From: Paracoccus stylophorae
Lineage (GTDB): Bacteria > Pseudomonadota > Alphaproteobacteria > Rhodobacterales > Rhodobacteraceae
Reading direction: 5' to 3'
DNA: 64,000 bases
Assembly (NCBI RefSeq): GCF_028553765.1
Contig: NZ_CP067134.1
Coordinates: forward strand, 911,001 to 975,000
The notes under the pieces are model-generated. The model worked only from the letters and a program-made list of their open reading frames with translations, ran no database searches and had not been told where the DNA came from. This document shows positions 26,459 through 34,789 of this stretch, one piece after another. A program made the position numbers and the translations under genes. How positions within the stretch are numbered: position 1 is the first letter of the stretch; every line of letters starts with the position of its first letter.

Positions 26459-28417
26459 ATGGCCGAGAAGGACAAACCCTGGCTGTTCCGCACCTATGCG
26501 GGCCATTCGACCGCCGAGAAATCGAACGCGCTGTATCGCGGCAATCTGGCCAAGGGGCAGACCGGCCTGTCGGTCGCCTTCGATCTGCCGACCCAGACCG
26601 GCTATGACAGCGATCACGTCCTGGCGCGCGGCGAGGTGGGCAAGGTCGGCGTGCCGGTCTGCCATCTGGGCGACATGCGGGCGCTGTTCGATGCGATCCC
26701 GCTGGAGCAGATGAACACCTCGATGACGATCAACGCGACGGCGCCGTGGCTGCTGTCGCTGTATATCGCGGTGGCCGAGGAACAGGGCGCGAACGTGTCG
26801 AAATTGCAGGGCACGGTGCAGAACGACCTGATCAAGGAATATCTGTCGCGCGGCACCTATATCTGCCCGCCCAAACCGTCACTGGCGATGATCACCGATG
26901 TGGCGGCCTATACGCGCGAGCACCTGCCGAAATGGAACCCGATGAATGTGTGTTCCTATCACCTGCAAGAGGCCGGGGCGACGCCGCAGCAGGAACTGGC
27001 CTATGCGCTGGCCACGGCCATCGCGGTGCTGGACGATCTGAAGGGCAAGGTGTCGCAGGCCGATTTCCCGGCCATGGTCGGGCGGATCAGTTTCTTCGTG
27101 AACGCCGGCATCCGCTTCGTGACCGAGTTGTGCAAGATGCGCGCCTTTACCGAGTTGTGGGACGAGATCACCCGCGACCGATACGGGATCGAGGACGCGA
27201 AATATCGCCGCTTTCGCTATGGCGTGCAGGTCAACAGCCTGGGCCTGACCGAGCAGCAGCCCGAAAACAACGTCTATCGCATCCTGCTGGAGACGCTGGC
27301 GGTCACGCTGTCAAAGAACGCGCGGGCGCGGGCGGTGCAGTTGCCGGCCTGGAACGAGGCGCTGGGCCTGCCCCGGCCCTGGGATCAGCAATGGTCGCTG
27401 CGGATGCAGCAGATCCTGGCCTATGAGACGGACCTGCTGGAATACGGCGATCTGTTCGACGGCAGCCCGGTGATCGCCGCCCGGGTCGAAGAGCTGAAAC
27501 AGGGCGCGCGCGACGAATTGCGCCTGCTGGACGAGATGGGGGGCGCGATCGCGGCCATCGACTATATGAAGTCGCGGCTGGTCGAATCGAACGCGGAACG
27601 GCTGAACCGGGTCGAGGCGGGCGAGACGGTGGTGGTCGGCGTCAACCGCTGGCAACAGGGAGAGCCGTCGCCGCTGATGGCCCAGGGCGGCGGCATCATG
27701 GTCGTCGATCCGGCGGTCGAGCAGGACCAGATCGACCGTCTGCGCGCATGGCGCGAGACGCGCGACGAGGCGGCGGTGCGCCAGGCGCTGGACGCGCTGC
27801 GCGACGCGGCGCGGCGGGGCGACAACATCATGCCCGGCTCAATCGCGGCGGCGCGCGCCGGGGCCACGACCGGCGAATGGGCGGGCGTGATGCGGCAGGT
27901 GCACGGCGAATATCGCGGCCCCACCGGCGTGTCGGCCAGCCCGTCGAACCGGACCGAGGGGCTGGAGGAGATCCGCGAGGCGGTCGATGCGGTCAGCGCG
28001 CGGCTGGGACGGCGGCTGAAATTCGTGGTCGGCAAGCCGGGGCTGGACGGCCATTCCAACGGCGCCGAACAGATCGCCTTCCGCGCCCGCGATTGCGGCA
28101 TGGACATCACCTATGACGGCATCCGCATGACCCCCGAACAGATCGTCGCCCGCGCGGCCGAGGACCGGGCCCATGTCATCGGCCTGTCGATCCTGTCGGG
28201 CAGCCACCTGCCGCTGATCGAGGAGGTGACGCGGCGCATGCGCGAGGCGGGCCTGGGCGACGTGCCGGTGATCGTGGGCGGCATCATCCCCGACGAGGAC
28301 GCCCGCCGCCTGCTGGCAATGGGCGTCACCCGCGTCTACACGCCCAAAGATTTCCAGCTGAACACGATCATGATGGACATCGTGGCGCTGGTGCAGCCGG
28401 ACGAGGCGGCGGCTTGA
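26459..28417 (+). CDS. ecm: Ethylmalonyl-CoA mutase
   Basis: Coenzyme B12-dependent mutase (652 residues) that converts (2R)-ethylmalonyl-CoA to methylsuccinyl-CoA. The N-terminal barrel starts WLFRTYAGHSTAEKSNALYR with VAFDLPTQTGYDSDH. The C-terminal cobalamin domain has the base-off motif LDGHSNG (Asp530, His532, Gly535). Close relatives are methylmalonyl-CoA mutases, but the single-chain form of this length beside ccr points to the ethylmalonyl-specific enzyme. The chosen ATG gives MAEKDKPWLF, as in homologues; the longer frame upstream is not supported. Confidence 0.93.
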   Translation: MAEKDKPWLFRTYAGHSTAEKSNALYRGNLAKGQTGLSVAFDLPTQTGYDSDHVLARGEVGKVGVPVCHLGDMRALFDAIPLEQMNTSMTINATAPWLLSLYIAVAEEQGANVSKLQGTVQNDLIKEYLSRGTYICPPKPSLAMITDVAAYTREHLPKWNPMNVCSYHLQEAGATPQQELAYALATAIAVLDDLKGKVSQADFPAMVGRISFFVNAGIRFVTELCKMRAFTELWDEITRDRYGIEDAKYRRFRYGVQVNSLGLTEQQPENNVYRILLETLAVTLSKNARARAVQLPAWNEALGLPRPWDQQWSLRMQQILAYETDLLEYGDLFDGSPVIAARVEELKQGARDELRLLDEMGGAIAAIDYMKSRLVESNAERLNRVEAGETVVVGVNRWQQGEPSPLMAQGGGIMVVDPAVEQDQIDRLRAWRETRDEAAVRQALDALRDAARRGDNIMPGSIAAARAGATTGEWAGVMRQVHGEYRGPTGVSASPSNRTEGLEEIREAVDAVSARLGRRLKFVVGKPGLDGHSNGAEQIAFRARDCGMDITYDGIRMTPEQIVARAAEDRAHVIGLSILSGSHLPLIEEVTRRMREAGLGDVPVIVGGIIPDEDARRLLAMGVTRVYTPKDFQLNTIMMDIVALVQPDEAAA

Positions 28418-28430
28418 TCCGCACCGGAAG

Positions 28431-28485
28431 CTGGGGGATCTTGCATCCCCCAGACCCCCTGCAAGCTATTTGAAAAGAGGGCGAG
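28431..28485 (+). repeat. Dispersed hairpin element, copy A
   Basis: A perfect 9-bp stem CTGGGGGAT/ATCCCCCAG (28431-28453, 5-base loop) is followed by ACCCCCTGCAAGC, then TATTTGAAAAGAGGGCGAG. Copies B (37240) and C (53145, minus) share the hairpin-ACCCCC-TATTT layout. Copy A lies 14 bases after the ecm stop, between convergent ecm and rpmE, and probably serves as a 3'-end structure. Confidence 0.7.
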
Positions 28486-28496
28486 GGGGCAGGACG

Positions 28497-28519
28497 AAAA
28501 CCCCGCCCCGGTGGGGCGG
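28497..28519 (-). terminator. Terminator after rpmE
   Basis: On the minus strand a 7-bp stem CCGCCCC/GGGGCGG with a 3-base loop (28519-28503) is followed by GG and TTTT (28500-28497). It lies 28 bases past the rpmE stop and closes the ffh-rpmE gene group. Confidence 0.7.
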
Positions 28520-28546
28520 CGTTTCGGGGTCGTGCGGTGGGGCGGA

Positions 28547-28768
28547 TCAGAAGCCCAGGCCGGCGTATTTGTTCTTGAAGCGCGACACGCGGCCGCCGGT
28601 GTCCATCAGGCGCGACGAGCCGCCGGTCCAGGCCGGGTGGGTGGTCGGGTCGATGTCCAGCGACAGCGTCTCGCCCTCGCCGCCCCAGGTCGAGCGGGTG
28701 CGATAGATCGTGCCGTCGGTCATCTTGACTTCGATCATGTGGTAATCGGGGTGGATGTCTTTTTTCAT
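28547..28768 (-). CDS. rpmE: 50S ribosomal protein L31
   Basis: L31 (73 residues) starting [19 protein letters not shown]. It lacks the CxxC zinc motif of the zinc-binding L31 form and has the alphaproteobacterial insertion ([15 protein letters not shown]). GAAAGG precedes the ATG. It lies 14 bases after rplS. Confidence 0.95.
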   Translation of the reverse strand: MKKDIHPDYHMIEVKMTDGTIYRTRSTWGGEGETLSLDIDPTTHPAWTGGSSRLMDTGGRVSRFKNKYAGLGF

Positions 28769-28782
28769 CGTGGCAACCTTTC

Positions 28783-29181
28783 TCAGGCCTTCGCGTCGGC
28801 TTTGGGCTTGTCGGCTTTGGGCTTGTAGTTCGACATTTCGGCGATGCGGGCCGATTTGCCGCGGCGGTCGCGCAGGTAATACAGCTTGGCCCGGCGGACC
28901 TTGCCGCGGCGGACCACGTCGATGGAATCGATATTGGTCGAATAGAGCGGGAACACGCGTTCCACGCCTTCGCCAAAGCTGATCTTGCGGACGGTGAAGC
29001 TGGCGCCGATGCCGCTGCCGCCCTTGCGCGAGATGCAGACGCCTTCATACATCTGCACGCGGGTGCGGGTGCCCTCGGTCACCTTGTAGCCGACGCGCAG
29101 GGTGTCGCCGGCCTTGAAATCGGGGATGGCCTTGCCGAGCTCGGCGATCTGCTCGGCTTCCAGTTCTGCGATCAGGTTCAT
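28783..29181 (-). CDS. rplS: 50S ribosomal protein L19
   Basis: L19 (132 residues) sits at the interface of the 30S and 50S subunits. Typical segments are [32 protein letters not shown] and [25 protein letters not shown] Lys/Ala/Asp-rich tail ([11 protein letters not shown]) follows the usual end. It overlaps trmD by four bases. Confidence 0.97.
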   Translation of the reverse strand: MNLIAELEAEQIAELGKAIPDFKAGDTLRVGYKVTEGTRTRVQMYEGVCISRKGGSGIGASFTVRKISFGEGVERVFPLYSTNIDSIDVVRRGKVRRAKLYYLRDRRGKSARIAEMSNYKPKADKPKADAKA

Positions 29182-29987
29182 CGCTTAGGTTCCTTGTGCT
29201 GCTCGCGGTGGTCCCGCGATTGGTCTGATGCGCCCGAGAGCTGTCGGTCCTTTGCCGGGTCCATGGCCGAGGCTTCGGTCCATGCCCGCCACAGGTCGGG
29301 GCGGCGTTGCTTGGTCAGCCTTTCGGCTTCGGTATTCCGCCATGCGTGAATGGCCGCGTGATTGCCCGAAAGAAGAACATCCGGGATCTGGCGGCCTTGC
29401 CACAGGGCGGGCTTCGTGTACTGGGGGGCTTCCAGCAGGCCCCGGTTGCCGATGGAAAAGGATTCCTCGGCCAGGGACGCCTGATTCCCCAGCACGCGGG
29501 GTATAAGCCGGACAGTGGCGTCGATCAAGACCTGAGCCGCGATCTCGCCCCCGGTCAGGACATAATCGCCGACGCTGATCTCTTGGACGCGGTGGGCCTC
29601 CAGAACGCGCTGGTCCACGCCCTCGAACCGGCCGCAGATCAGGGTGACGCCCGGACCTTCGGCCAGGTCGCGGACGCGGGATTGCGTCAGGGGACGGCCG
29701 CGCGGCGACATGTAGAGAACCGGGCCGGGATGCGCGGCGCTGTGCAGGGCCGCGTCCATCACGTCGGCGCGGATCACCATGCCGGCGCCGCCGCCCGCCG
29801 GCGTGTCGTCCACGTTGCGGTGCCGGCCGATGCCGAATTCGCGCAGCGGGATCGTGCGCAGGTTCCACAGCCCCTGCGCAAGCGCGCGTCCGGTCAGCGA
29901 CAGGCCGAGGATGCCGGGAAACGCCTCGGGGAACAGGGTCACGACGCTGGCGGTCCAGACATCCGCGTCCTGCTGACCGGCGGTCAT
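29178..29987 (-). CDS. trmD: tRNA (guanine-37-N1)-methyltransferase
   Basis: TrmD (269 residues) methylates G37 of tRNAs reading CNN codons and prevents +1 frameshifting. The trefoil-knot SAM-binding region is visible as [17 protein letters not shown] and [22 protein letters not shown], and PPAGGG-like [13 protein letters not shown] lies near residue 65. A polar tail of about 30 residues extends beyond the usual end. It overlaps rimM and rplS by four bases each. Confidence 0.96.
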   Translation of the reverse strand: MTAGQQDADVWTASVVTLFPEAFPGILGLSLTGRALAQGLWNLRTIPLREFGIGRHRNVDDTPAGGGAGMVIRADVMDAALHSAAHPGPVLYMSPRGRPLTQSRVRDLAEGPGVTLICGRFEGVDQRVLEAHRVQEISVGDYVLTGGEIAAQVLIDATVRLIPRVLGNQASLAEESFSIGNRGLLEAPQYTKPALWQGRQIPDVLLSGNHAAIHAWRNTEAERLTKQRRPDLWRAWTEASAMDPAKDRQLSGASDQSRDHREQHKEPKR

Positions 29988-30481
29988 TCGTCGCTGTCCG
30001 GCGGGTCGGCCACGATCCGTCCCGCCGCCAGATCGACCGTCGGCACGACGGCGCGGGTGAAGGGCAGCAGGATCTGTTCGGTGCCGATCACCTCGAGAAT
30101 GTCGCCCGCGCCGTGATCGAAGATCGCGCGGACGCGGCCCAGCGACGCGCCGCCGGTGTCGAACACCTCGAGCCCGATCAGGTCGGCGTGATAGAATTCG
30201 TCGTCAGGCAGCGAGGGCAGGGCGTCGCGGGGTGCCCAAAGCGTGGTGCCCTTCAGCGCCTCGGCATCCTCGCGCGTGGCGACGCCCGACAGGCGCGCGC
30301 CCAGCCCGCCGGTGACGGGGCGGGTCAGGGTGACGGCAAAGCTGCGCCTGCCGTCCTCGGTCGTCAGCGGACCGTATGCGGCGATGTCGCGGGGGTCGCT
30401 GCAAAAGCTTTTCAGCCGCACCTCGCCCCGGACCCCGAAGGCCCCGGCGATGGCACCCACGCAGATGCGATCACTGGACAT
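29984..30481 (-). CDS. rimM: Ribosome maturation factor RimM
   Basis: RimM (165 residues) assists 30S head assembly by binding S19. The N-terminal domain opens [19 protein letters not shown] and the C-terminal PRC-barrel has [15 protein letters not shown]. It is separated from rpsP by 69 bases containing a very stable hairpin and overlaps trmD by four bases. Confidence 0.95.
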   Translation of the reverse strand: MSSDRICVGAIAGAFGVRGEVRLKSFCSDPRDIAAYGPLTTEDGRRSFAVTLTRPVTGGLGARLSGVATREDAEALKGTTLWAPRDALPSLPDDEFYHADLIGLEVFDTGGASLGRVRAIFDHGAGDILEVIGTEQILLPFTRAVVPTVDLAAGRIVADPPDSDE

Positions 30482-30509
30482 GCGTTCCCCCGGCGTGCCG
30501 CGATGAGGA

Positions 30510-30542
30510 CGGCGGCCGGCGGGGACGAACCGCCGGCCGCCG
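30510..30542 (-). promoter_or_regulatory. Stable hairpin between rpsP and rimM
   Basis: A perfect 13-bp GC stem (CGGCGGCCGGCGG with CCGCCGGCCGCCG, 7-base loop) lies between the rpsP stop and the rimM start. No T-run follows, so it is unlikely to be a full terminator. It may stabilise the rpsP end of the message or lower rimM-trmD expression. Confidence 0.55.
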
Positions 30543-30550
30543 GCAGCCGA

Positions 30551-30916
30551 TCACTCGGCCGCGGCCTCTTCGGCCGGGGCGGCGGCTTTCGCGGCCCGTT
30601 CCTCGGCGCGCTTTTTCGCCTTGTCGCCGGGTTCGCCCTTTTTCAGGTTCTTGCGCTCGGCCTTGTCGCGGACGCCCGCGGCTTCCAGAAAGCGGGCGAT
30701 TCGGTCGGTGGGCTGGGCGCCCAAGCCAAGCCAGTGCTGCACACGTTCCACGTCCATCTTGACGCGGTCTTCGCTGTCTTTCGGCAGCAGCGGGTTATAG
30801 GTGCCCAGCTTTTCCAGAAAGCGGCCGTCGCGCGGCATGCGCGAATCGGATGCGACGATGGCATAATGGGGGCGCTTCTTGGAACCACCACGGGCGAGAC
30901 GGATCTTGACGGCCAT
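30551..30916 (-). CDS. rpsP: 30S ribosomal protein S16
   Basis: S16 (121 residues), starting [21 protein letters not shown], with the conserved [10 protein letters not shown] segment. An Ala/Glu/Lys-rich tail of about 35 residues after the conserved core is usual in alphaproteobacteria. It heads the rpsP-rimM-trmD-rplS-rpmE order, 43 bases after the chorismate mutase gene. Confidence 0.97.
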   Translation of the reverse strand: MAVKIRLARGGSKKRPHYAIVASDSRMPRDGRFLEKLGTYNPLLPKDSEDRVKMDVERVQHWLGLGAQPTDRIARFLEAAGVRDKAERKNLKKGEPGDKAKKRAEERAAKAAAPAEEAAAE

Positions 30917-30959
30917 TCGAGTTTCTCCTTTGAAATGGCAGGTCGGGCGACGGATCGCC

Positions 30960-31256
30960 CTAGGATTGATAGCGTTCGTGATGCCGGATCACTTCGGCGA
31001 TCACGAAATTCAGGAATTTGCGCGCGAATTCCGGGTCCAGTTCGGCCTCGCGCGCAAGGCGTTCCAACCGCTCGATCTGGTGCGCCTCGCGCGTGGGATC
31101 GGACGGAGGAAGGTCGTGGTCGGCCTTGAGGCGGCCGACGGATTGGGTGTGCTTGAACCGTTCGGCCAGCGTATAGACAAGGATCGCGTCCAGCCGGTCG
31201 ATGCTGGCGCGGTGATCGGCCAGCAGGTCGGCGGCGCGGGTGGCGGCATCGGTCAT
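30960..31256 (-). CDS. Chorismate mutase (AroQ type)
   Basis: A small all-helical chorismate mutase (98 residues) that rearranges chorismate to prephenate for Phe/Tyr synthesis. Conserved features are [16 protein letters not shown], the basic VGRLKADH, and the C-terminal [14 protein letters not shown]. The ATG overlaps the stop of the upstream acetyltransferase gene. Position between ffh and rpsP is common in Rhodobacteraceae. Confidence 0.92.
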   Translation of the reverse strand: MTDAATRAADLLADHRASIDRLDAILVYTLAERFKHTQSVGRLKADHDLPPSDPTREAHQIERLERLAREAELDPEFARKFLNFVIAEVIRHHERYQS

Positions 31257-31795
31257 GCGGCACCTTTGGCGTGGGCGGCGCTGTGGCGATAGACGAGGCA
31301 GGGCCGGTCGGAATGCGGCACCGGCGCGGCATCGTCGCGGATAGCGCCCATCCGTTCGGCCAGCGCGATCGACCGGGCGTTGCCGGGGTCGACATAGCTG
31401 ACGGCGGTGGTCCAGCCAAGCGCGCCGAACGCATGGGCGCGGGCGGCCCCGGCAGCCTCGGCCGCCAGTCCCTTGCCCTCGGCCTCGGGCGGCCACAGCG
31501 ACCAGCCGATCTCGCGTTCGGGCCAGCCTTCGGGGAACCATGGACCGGCCATGCCAAGCGGCGTGTCGTCGTCCCTGGCGGTAAAGACGAACATGCCCCA
31601 GCCGCGCATCGCCCAGTGGCCGATGGCGTGGCCAAAGGCGCGCCACGATGCGGCGTCGTCGAAATCGTCGGGGCGCACGAAGCGCAACCTGTCGCTGGCC
31701 ATGAAGGCGCGCCAGGCGGGCCAGTCGCTGCCTTTGGGCGCGCGCAGGGTCAGCCGTTCCGTGGTCAGGATCGGGGTGGGCGACAGCAGGATCAT
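31253..31795 (-). CDS. GNAT N-acetyltransferase (first of a paralogous pair)
   Basis: A 180-residue RimJ-like GNAT starting MILLSPTPILTTERLTLRAP. The acetyl-CoA site is around SLWPPEAEGKGLAAEA and the end reads NARSIALAERMGA. It shares the unusual segment IGHWAMRGWGMF with the neighbouring acetyltransferase (IGHWSLRGYGKF), so the two look like a tandem duplication. It overlaps both neighbours by four bases. The target is unknown. Confidence 0.87.
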   Translation of the reverse strand: MILLSPTPILTTERLTLRAPKGSDWPAWRAFMASDRLRFVRPDDFDDAASWRAFGHAIGHWAMRGWGMFVFTARDDDTPLGMAGPWFPEGWPEREIGWSLWPPEAEGKGLAAEAAGAARAHAFGALGWTTAVSYVDPGNARSIALAERMGAIRDDAAPVPHSDRPCLVYRHSAAHAKGAA

Positions 31796-32349
31796 GCCGC
31801 GACCCCGTCGGTCGGGATGGCATGGATGTCGCGGGCGACGCCGTCGGGAAAGACCGCGCGCCGCAGCCTGCGACCGCCAAGCGACCGGGTCAGGCGCAGG
31901 GCGGCGTCGTTGTCGTCGCGGAAATGCGTCTCGACCTCGGCGCTGGCCAGCGCATCGCGCGCCCATGCCAGCACCGCGACCGAGGCTTCGCGCGCCAGAC
32001 CCTGGCCGCGGGCATCGGGCAGCAGCCACCAGGTCAGTTCGCGGCCCGGCCAGCCATCGGGATGGACGATGCCGCAGCCGCCGATGGTGGCGCCGTTCCG
32101 GGTGACCGCGAACTTGCCGTAACCGCGCAGCGACCAGTGGCCGATATCGCGGCACAGCACGCCGAACGCCTGATCGCGCCGCAGCGGACCGCCATAGAAA
32201 TGCGATGCCTGCGCATCCGCGAAAAAGGCGGCATAGGCGTCGAGATCGCGCGCATCGGGCAGGCGCAGCGTCAGCCGCGCGGTCCGCAGAAGCGGTGCGG
32301 CCGTGTCCGGCTGCGCGGACCGGGGGAGGCGGGCGGTCACCGGGGTCAT
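31792..32349 (-). CDS. GNAT N-acetyltransferase (second of a paralogous pair)
   Basis: A 185-residue GNAT with LLRTARLTLRLPDARDLDAY, the acetyl-CoA loop LLPDARGQGLAREA and NDAALRLTRSLGGRRL. It is the closest visible relative of the gene just downstream, sharing order and spacing of motifs. The start at 32349 (MTPVTARL) is chosen because it follows the ffh stop by four bases. Target unknown. Confidence 0.87.
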   Translation of the reverse strand: MTPVTARLPRSAQPDTAAPLLRTARLTLRLPDARDLDAYAAFFADAQASHFYGGPLRRDQAFGVLCRDIGHWSLRGYGKFAVTRNGATIGGCGIVHPDGWPGRELTWWLLPDARGQGLAREASVAVLAWARDALASAEVETHFRDDNDAALRLTRSLGGRRLRRAVFPDGVARDIHAIPTDGVAA

Positions 32350-32353
32350 CGCG

Positions 32354-33850
32354 TCATTTCTTGCCGAACATGCCCGACAGCCCGCCGGGCAGGCCGGCGC
32401 GGCCCAGATCGCCGCCAAGACCCTTCGGGTCCTGCAGCATCCGCGTCGCCTCGGCCATCTTGGCGGGATCGACATTGTCCATCTCGGGCAGGCCGCCGCC
32501 CTTGCCGGTCATCGCGCGCATCGCCTGTTTCAGCATGCCGCCCTTGCCCATCTTGCCCAGCTTTTTCATCGTGTCGGCCATCTGCCGCTGCATCTTCAGC
32601 AGGCGGTTCAGCTCGGCCACATCCATGCCCGCGCCGGCGGCGATGCGTTTCTTGCGGCTGGCCTGAAGGATCGCGGGGTTGGCGCGTTCCTTTTTCGTCA
32701 TCGAGTTGATCAGCGCGATCTGCCGGCGGATGGCGCTGTCGTCCATGCCCGCGGCCTCGGCCTGCTTGGCCATCTTGGCCATGCCGGGCATCATGCCCAT
32801 GATCGACTGCATGCCGCCCATCTTCTGCATCTGTTCCAGCTGGCCCTTGAGGTCGTTCATGTTGAACAGCCCCTTCTGGAACCGCTTCATCATGCGTTCG
32901 GCCTGTTCGACCTCCAGCACTTCCTGCGCCTTTTCGACCAGAGCGACGATGTCGCCCATGCCCAGGATGCGGCCGGCGATTCGCTGCGCGTCGAAGCCTT
33001 CCAGCGCGTCCATCTTTTCGCCCAGACCCACGAAGCGGATCGGCTTGCCGGTGATGGCGCGCATCGACAAGGCCGCGCCGCCGCGCCCGTCGCCGTCCAT
33101 CCGGGTCAGGACCACGCCGGTGACGCCCACCTTCTGGTCGAATTCGGTCGCGACATTGACCGCGTCCTGACCGGTCAGCCCGTCGACCACCAGCAGGGTT
33201 TCGCGCGGGCTGGCGATGTCGCGGACGGACTGCACCTCGTTCATCAGCGCGTCGTCGATATGCAGCCGGCCGGCGGTGTCGAGGATATAGACGTCATAGC
33301 CGCCCAGGGCGGCCTGCTGCCTGGCGCGCTGCGCGATCTGGGTGGCTGTCTGGCCGGGCACGATCGGCAGCGTATCGACGCCGATCTGCTGGCCCAGGAT
33401 CGCCAGCTGTTCCATCGCCGCCGGGCGGTTGGTGTCCAGCGACGCCATCAGCACGCGCTTTTTCTCGCGGTCCTTCAGGCGCTTGGCCAGCTTGGCGCTG
33501 GTCGTGGTCTTGCCCGAGCCTTGCAGCCCGACCATCAGGATCGGGGCGGGCGGGTTGTCGATGCGCAGCGCCTCGGGCTCTTCGTCGCCCTGAAGGACGC
33601 GGATCAGCTCGTCATGGACGATCTTGACGACCTGCTGGCCGGGCGTGACCGATTTCGTGACCGCCGCACCCGTGGCCTTCTGCGTGACCGACTTGACGAA
33701 GCTGCGCGCGACCGGCAGCGAGACATCGGCCTCCAGCAGGGCCACGCGCACCTCGCGCATGGCGGCGGTGACGTCATCCTCGGACAGCGCACCCTGCTTG
33801 GTCAGCCGGTCGAAGACGCCGCCAAGCCGGTCGGACAGATTTTCGAACAT
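32354..33850 (-). CDS. ffh: Signal recognition particle protein Ffh
   Basis: Ffh/SRP54 (498 residues) binds signal sequences and 4.5S RNA and delivers ribosomes to FtsY. The N domain is followed by the GTPase domain with VGLQGSGKTTTSAKLAK (about residues 107-123), DTAGRLHID and TRMDGDGRGGAALS. The C-terminal M domain is methionine-rich (MKRFQKGLFNMNDLKGQLEQ region) and ends in a Gly-rich tail. AGGAGG precedes the ATG at 33850. It leads the minus-strand group through the acetyltransferases to the ribosomal genes. Confidence 0.97.
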   Translation of the reverse strand: MFENLSDRLGGVFDRLTKQGALSEDDVTAAMREVRVALLEADVSLPVARSFVKSVTQKATGAAVTKSVTPGQQVVKIVHDELIRVLQGDEEPEALRIDNPPAPILMVGLQGSGKTTTSAKLAKRLKDREKKRVLMASLDTNRPAAMEQLAILGQQIGVDTLPIVPGQTATQIAQRARQQAALGGYDVYILDTAGRLHIDDALMNEVQSVRDIASPRETLLVVDGLTGQDAVNVATEFDQKVGVTGVVLTRMDGDGRGGAALSMRAITGKPIRFVGLGEKMDALEGFDAQRIAGRILGMGDIVALVEKAQEVLEVEQAERMMKRFQKGLFNMNDLKGQLEQMQKMGGMQSIMGMMPGMAKMAKQAEAAGMDDSAIRRQIALINSMTKKERANPAILQASRKKRIAAGAGMDVAELNRLLKMQRQMADTMKKLGKMGKGGMLKQAMRAMTGKGGGLPEMDNVDPAKMAEATRMLQDPKGLGGDLGRAGLPGGLSGMFGKK

Positions 33851-34151
33851 CGCGGCCCTCCTGAAGGTCCAAAGCGGTTTTGCCCCCGTGGGCGCAACGC
33901 GCTGACGGAGGGCGATCCCCGCCATGCGGGGACCGGAAGGGGATCGCCTTCCGGGGATTGCGGCATCAGATAGGGAAAAACCGCCGCCGAGTCAACGCGG
34001 CTTGTCGCGGGCGCGGGCGGCAGGGGAAGGCGCGCGCAGCGGGTGGACGGAACAGCAGGGCCGGCCGCGGCGCAAGGCCGCGCAAGGCGGCGGCTGCGCG
34101 GGGTTCCATCCGTGCCGGACCTGACGCAAAGTGCCGGCCGAGGAGGACCCC
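33851..34151. other. Divergent intergenic region, ffh / AhpD-like
   Basis: A 301-base gap with no credible gene. It contains the ffh leader, with overlapping inverted repeats at 33911-33954, and upstream sequence for the plus-strand gene at 34152. The half near 34000-34140 is GC-rich with no recognisable element; promoters could not be assigned. Confidence 0.5.
33911..33954 (-). promoter_or_regulatory. ffh leader with mutually exclusive stems
   Basis: Three inverted repeats interlock. A long 10-bp stem GGCGATCCCC/GGGGATCGCC pairs 33911-33920 with 33939-33948. The alternative is two hairpins: CCGGAAGG/CCTTCCGG (33933-33940 with 33947-33954) and CCCCGC/GCGGGG (33917-33922 with 33926-33931). 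The long stem cannot coexist with the two short ones. It lies 61 bases upstream of the ffh start on the minus strand. Confidence 0.4.
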
Positions 34152-34730
34152 ATGACCGACACACAGCATCCGATCAGCCGCTTTGCGGTGCCCGACCTGG
34201 ACCGCCTGCCGGACGACATCCGGCAGGCGATCCGCAAGGTGGCCGAGAAATCTGGCTTCGTGCCCAACGTGTTTCTGGCGCTGGCGCACCGGCCGGCCGA
34301 GTTCCGGGCCTTCTTCGCCTATCACGACGCGCTGATGGACAAGGACGACGGGCTGACCAAGGCCGAGCGTGAGTTGATCGTGGTCGCCACCAGCGGGCTG
34401 AACCAGTGCCAGTATTGCGTCGTCGCGCATGGCGCGATCCTGCGCATCCGGGCGAAGAACCCGCATATCGCCGATCAGGTCGCGGTGAACTGGCGCAAGG
34501 CGGATCTGAACGACCGGGAACGCGCGATGCTGGCCTATGCCGAAAAGGTCGCGCTGAACGCGCAGCAGATCGACGACGCCGATCACGAGGCGCTGGCGCA
34601 GGCGGGGTTTTCGGCCGACGAGATCTGGGACATCGGCGCCATCGCGGCGTTTTTCGGCATGTCGAACCGGCTGGTGAATGCGGGCGACATCCGCCCGAAC
34701 GACGAATTCTACATGCTGGGCCGGGGGTGA
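34152..34730 (+). CDS. AhpD-like peroxidase-related protein
   Basis: A 192-residue carboxymuconolactone decarboxylase/AhpD-fold protein. The redox pair CQYC and nearby histidine (CQYCVVAHG, about residues 89-97) match AhpD-type alkylhydroperoxidase-related enzymes. AGGAGGA precedes the ATG. Its stop shares one base with a 19-codon frame that leads into the transporter gene. Confidence 0.88.
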   Translation: MTDTQHPISRFAVPDLDRLPDDIRQAIRKVAEKSGFVPNVFLALAHRPAEFRAFFAYHDALMDKDDGLTKAERELIVVATSGLNQCQYCVVAHGAILRIRAKNPHIADQVAVNWRKADLNDRERAMLAYAEKVALNAQQIDDADHEALAQAGFSADEIWDIGAIAAFFGMSNRLVNAGDIRPNDEFYMLGRG

Positions 34731-34789
34731 TGCCTGCGGCGCCCGTGCGGCGGGCGATGCTGCGCGTGACCGGCGATGTGCGTCGATGA
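34730..34789 (+). CDS. Possible 19-residue coupling micro-ORF
   Basis: ATG at 34730 overlaps the AhpD-like stop (TGATG), and the frame ends at TGA 34787-34789, overlapping the transporter start (ATGA). The peptide MPAAPVRRAMLRVTGDVRR is basic and has no known relatives. It would carry ribosomes across the 55-base gap between the two genes. It may be chance. Confidence 0.25.
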   Translation: MPAAPVRRAMLRVTGDVRR

